Part shown: piece after piece, positions 61,026-64,000 of the stretch | Position numbering within the stretch: position 1 is the first letter of the stretch | Layout: each line of letters starts with the position of its first letter | NCBI RefSeq assembly: GCF_002250505.1 | Contig: NZ_NJGY01000001.1 | Location: 2,437,066 to 2,501,065 of the forward strand | Reading direction: 5' to 3' | Length of the DNA: 64,000 nucleotides | Source of the DNA: Janthinobacterium sp. PC23-8 | GTDB taxonomy: Bacteria > Pseudomonadota > Gammaproteobacteria > Burkholderiales > Burkholderiaceae_D | The notes under the pieces: generated by a model | Seen by the model: only the letters and a program-made list of their open reading frames with translations | What the model was told of the DNA's origin: nothing | The model's database searches: none | Translations under genes and position numbers: made by a program

Positions 61026-64000
61026 CATTTACCGACCTGTTCGTGCGCCGCCCCGTGCTGGCGCTGGTGATCAGCAGCCTGATCGTCATGCTCGGCATCC
61101 TCGCCATCAAGCAGCTGCCGGTGCGCCAGTACCCCATGCTTGAATCGTCGACCATCACCATCGCCACCACCTATCCGGGCGCCTCGGCCGACCTGATGCA
61201 AGGTTTCGTCACGCAGCCGATCGCGCAAGCCGTGTCGTCGGTCGAAGGCATCGATTACCTCACTTCTTCCTCGGTGCAGGGCGCCAGCCTGGTCACCGTG
61301 CGCATGGAGCTCAATCGCGATTCCACGCAGGCGCTGACCGAAGTGATGGCCAAGGTCAACCAGGTGCGCTACAAGCTGCCCGAAGGCGCGTTCGACCCCG
61401 TGATCGAACGCTCGGCGGGCGACTCCACGGCCGTCGCCTATGTCGGCTTTGCCAGCAATACGGTATCGGCGGCGCAGCTGACCGACTACCTGGCGCGCGT
61501 GGTGCAGCCGATGTTTTCCACCATCGAAGGCGTGGCAAAAGTCGAGACCTTTGGCGGCCAGCAGCTGGCCATGCGCCTGTGGATAGATCCCGCCAAACTG
61601 GCGGCGCGCGGGCTGACGGCGTCGGACGTGGCGAACGCCGTGCGGCGCAATAACTACCAGGCCGCGCCCGGCAAGGTAAAGGGGCAGTTCGTCGTCTCGA
61701 ATATCAGCGTCAATACGGACTTGACCAGCGTGGCGCAGTTTCGCGAGATGGTCATTGCCAATGGCAAGGACGATGGCGGCGCGCTGATACGGCTGAAAGA
61801 TATCGGCACGGTGGAACTGGGCGCGGCCGCCAGCGAAACGAGCGCCAGCATGGATGGCGTGCCGGCCGTGCACCTGGGCCTGTTTCCCACGCCGGGCGGC
61901 AATCCCCTGGTGATCGTCGACGGCATCAAAAAACTGCTGCCCGCAATACAAAAAACCCTGCCGCCGGGCGTCAAGGTGGAACTGGCGTTCGAGACGGCGC
62001 GCTTTATCCAGGCCTCGATCGATGAAGTGGCGCACACCCTGCTCGAAGCCCTGCTGATCGTGGTGCTGGTGATTTACCTGTGCATGGGCTCGCTGCGCTC
62101 GGTGCTGATCCCGGTGGTCACCATTCCGCTGTCGATGCTGGGCGCGGCCGCGCTGATGCTGGCGTTTGGCTTCAGCATCAACTTGCTCACCTTGCTGGCG
62201 ATGGTGCTGGCCGTGGGCCTGGTGGTCGACGACGCCATCGTGGTGGTGGAAAACGTGCACCGCCATATCGAGGAAGGCAAGACGCCGGTGGCGGCGGCCT
62301 TGGCCGGCGCGCGCGAAGTGGCCGGCCCGGTGGTGGCCATGACGATCACGCTGGCGGCCGTGTATGCGCCGATCGGCATGATGGGAGGCCTGACGGGCGC
62401 GCTGTTCAAGGAATTTGCGCTGACCCTGGCCGGCGCCGTGGTGGTCTCGGGCGTGGTGGCATTGACCTTGTCGCCGGTGATGAGTTCCTTTCTGCTGCAA
62501 TCAAAACAGTCGGAAGGGCGCATGGCGCGCGCCGCCGAACACTTTTTTGGCGGTTTGACGGGCCGCTATGCGCGATTGCTGGCCTGGTCGCTCACGCGCC
62601 GCTGGATCAGTGGCGGCTTTGCGTTATTGGTGATGGCCAGCCTGCCGTTGTTGTACCTGCTGCCGCAGCGCGAACTGGCGCCGTCGGAAGACCAGGCCAG
62701 CGTGCTGACGGCCATCAAGGCGCCGCAGCATGCCAACCTCGATTACGTCGAGCGCTTCTCCCATCAACTTGAAGATATCTACCGGCGCACGCCGGAGACG
62801 GCGTCGACCTGGATCATCAACGGCAGCGACGGGCCGGCGTCCAGCATCGGCGGCATCAATCTCACGCCCTGGGGCGAGCGCGCGCGCAATGCGGCCGTGA
62901 TCCAGGCCGAGCTGCAGCAGGGCGTGGGCGATATCGAAGGCACCAGCATTTTTGCCTTCCAGATGGCGCCCTTGCCGGGGTCCAGCGGCGGCTTGCCGGT
63001 GCAGCTGGTGCTGCGCAGCGCCCAGGATTACGCCACCCTGTATCGCACCATGGAAGAGATCAAGCAGCGCGCCCGCGCCAGCGGCCTGTTTGCCGTGGTC
63101 GACAGCGACCTCGATTACAACAACCCGCTGGTCAAAGTAAGGATCGATCGTTCAAAAGCGAACAGCCTGGGCGTGCAAATGCAGGATATCGGCGAATCCC
63201 TGGCGGTGCTGGTGGGCGAAAACTATCTGAACCGCTTCGCCATGGAAGGGCGCGCCTATGACGTCATCGCGCAAAGTCCGCGCGCCCAGCGCTTGACGGC
63301 CCAGGCACTGACGCAGCAATATGTGCGCGCAGACGATGGCAGCCTGGTGCCCTTGTCCGGCCTGGTGAGCCTGACGCAGGAAGTCGAGCCGAACAAGCTG
63401 ACCCAGTTCAACCAGCAAAACGCCGCCACCTTCCAGGGCGTGCCGGCGCCCGGCGTTACCTTGGGCGACGCGGTGGCCTTCCTCGACGGCGTGGCCAAAA
63501 CGCTGCCGCCCGGCTTCAGCTACGACTGGCAGTCCGACGCGCGCCAGTTCGCCACCGAAGGCAACGCCCTGCTGATGGCTTTTCTTGCCGCCGTGATCGT
63601 GATCTACCTGGTGCTGGCGGCCCAATATGAAAGCCTGATGGACCCCTTGATCATCCTGATCACGGTGCCGCTGTCGATTTGCGGCGCCCTGATTCCGCTG
63701 GCGCTGGGCTGGGCCACCATCAATATCTACACGCAGATCGGCCTGGTGACCCTGATCGGCTTGATCAGCAAGCACGGCATTCTGATGGTGGAGTTTGCCA
63801 ACGAATTGCAAGTGCACGAACGGTTTGACCGCGTCAGCGCAATTGCCCGCGCGGCGCAGATCCGTTTGCGTCCCATCCTGATGACGACGGCCGCCATGGT
63901 GCTGGGGCTGGTGCCGCTGCTGTTCGCTTCCGGCGCGGGCGCCAACAGCCGTTTTGGCCTGGGCGTGGTGATCGTCTCGGGCATGCTGGTCGGCACCCTG
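61022..64000 (+). CDS. RND multidrug efflux permease, 3' end beyond the window
   Basis: Inner-membrane RND pump, 993 codons visible of an expected 1,020-1,050. ATG 61022 overlaps the adaptor stop. It begins MTFTDLFVRRPVLALVISSL, the HAE1-type start, and shows the TM4 charged pair in LAVGLVVDDAIVVVENVHRH and the repeat GLVTLIGLISKHGILMVEFA in the second half. Frame is open to the last base. It belongs to the MexF/MdtB/OqxB-like part of the family; specificity is not predictable. Regulated probably by the divergent cysteine-motif protein. Confidence 0.93.
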   Translation, partial: MTFTDLFVRRPVLALVISSLIVMLGILAIKQLPVRQYPMLESSTITIATTYPGASADLMQGFVTQPIAQAVSSVEGIDYLTSSSVQGASLVTVRMELNRDSTQALTEVMAKVNQVRYKLPEGAFDPVIERSAGDSTAVAYVGFASNTVSAAQLTDYLARVVQPMFSTIEGVAKVETFGGQQLAMRLWIDPAKLAARGLTASDVANAVRRNNYQAAPGKVKGQFVVSNISVNTDLTSVAQFREMVIANGKDDGGALIRLKDIGTVELGAAASETSASMDGVPAVHLGLFPTPGGNPLVIVDGIKKLLPAIQKTLPPGVKVELAFETARFIQASIDEVAHTLLEALLIVVLVIYLCMGSLRSVLIPVVTIPLSMLGAAALMLAFGFSINLLTLLAMVLAVGLVVDDAIVVVENVHRHIEEGKTPVAAALAGAREVAGPVVAMTITLAAVYAPIGMMGGLTGALFKEFALTLAGAVVVSGVVALTLSPVMSSFLLQSKQSEGRMARAAEHFFGGLTGRYARLLAWSLTRRWISGGFALLVMASLPLLYLLPQRELAPSEDQASVLTAIKAPQHANLDYVERFSHQLEDIYRRTPETASTWIINGSDGPASSIGGINLTPWGERARNAAVIQAELQQGVGDIEGTSIFAFQMAPLPGSSGGLPVQLVLRSAQDYATLYRTMEEIKQRARASGLFAVVDSDLDYNNPLVKVRIDRSKANSLGVQMQDIGESLAVLVGENYLNRFAMEGRAYDVIAQSPRAQRLTAQALTQQYVRADDGSLVPLSGLVSLTQEVEPNKLTQFNQQNAATFQGVPAPGVTLGDAVAFLDGVAKTLPPGFSYDWQSDARQFATEGNALLMAFLAAVIVIYLVLAAQYESLMDPLIILITVPLSICGALIPLALGWATINIYTQIGLVTLIGLISKHGILMVEFANELQVHERFDRVSAIARAAQIRLRPILMTTAAMVLGLVPLLFASGAGANSRFGLGVVIVSGMLVGTL

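Noticed and set aside
60797-62500. 567-codon minus-strand open frame
   Set aside because: Antisense to the RND adaptor and pump genes, with His/Arg/Gln-rich shadow composition.

Overview
The window is high-GC, densely coded DNA. Its gene content and protein style fit a betaproteobacterium of the Oxalobacteraceae (Janthinobacterium, Massilia or Duganella type). That placement is an inference from recognisable families, because no rRNA marker lies in the window. No rRNA, tRNA or CRISPR array was seen.

Layout. 0.1-6.2 kb: a hybrid histidine kinase converging on a compact molybdate operon (modA-modB-modC-modE) with a ModE-type palindrome ahead of modA, then a decayed uracil-DNA glycosylase relic. 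6.6-11.8 kb: a persulfide-dioxygenase-like metallo-hydrolase divergent from pepA-trxB; trxB is cut by a 1,504-bp IS4-family (IS50-like) element with a clean 9-bp target duplication. 11.8-16.6 kb: an indolepyruvate oxidoreductase and a divergent Lrp-family regulator, bracketed by two decayed IS6-family relics in opposite orientation. 16.7-19.7 kb: a two-gene amino-acid/sulfur operon (cysteine desulfurase-rhodanese fusion plus L-serine dehydratase). 19.7-21.2 kb: an AT-richer patch of small unknown genes.

21.4-31.3 kb is the most interesting block. A five-gene co-directional operon encodes a TonB receptor with an STN domain, a YddA/SbmA-type ABC transporter, a thioredoxin, an unrecognised 292-aa protein and an M16C metallopeptidase. 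A MocR (GntR-PLP) regulator is divergent from it. The logic (outer-membrane receptor, inner-membrane transporter, protease) recalls the Fus ferredoxin-import and yddA-yddB-pqqL loci, but with different protease and regulator types. A second, stand-alone M16C paralogue sits at 53 kb.

31.5-37.6 kb: tricarballylate utilisation (tcuR, tcuA, tcuB, tcuC) lying between an intact bile-acid:sodium-type symporter gene and a diverged remnant of the 3' end of such a gene. 37.7-48.7 kb: a complete L-rhamnose locus (rhaI and the aldolase/dehydrogenase one way; DeoR regulator, ABC transporter, mutarotase and kinase the other way) with repeated operators between. 48.8-52.8 kb: a GlrK-QseG-GlrR type two-component operon next to a BON-domain gene that carries a textbook sigma-54 promoter and two TGTC-N10-GACA enhancer sites. 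53-64 kb: the second M16C peptidase, a VOC protein, a LysR/MFS divergent pair with a perfect palindrome, a cysteine-motif regulator, a small membrane protein, and an RND adaptor and pump; the pump runs off the window end.
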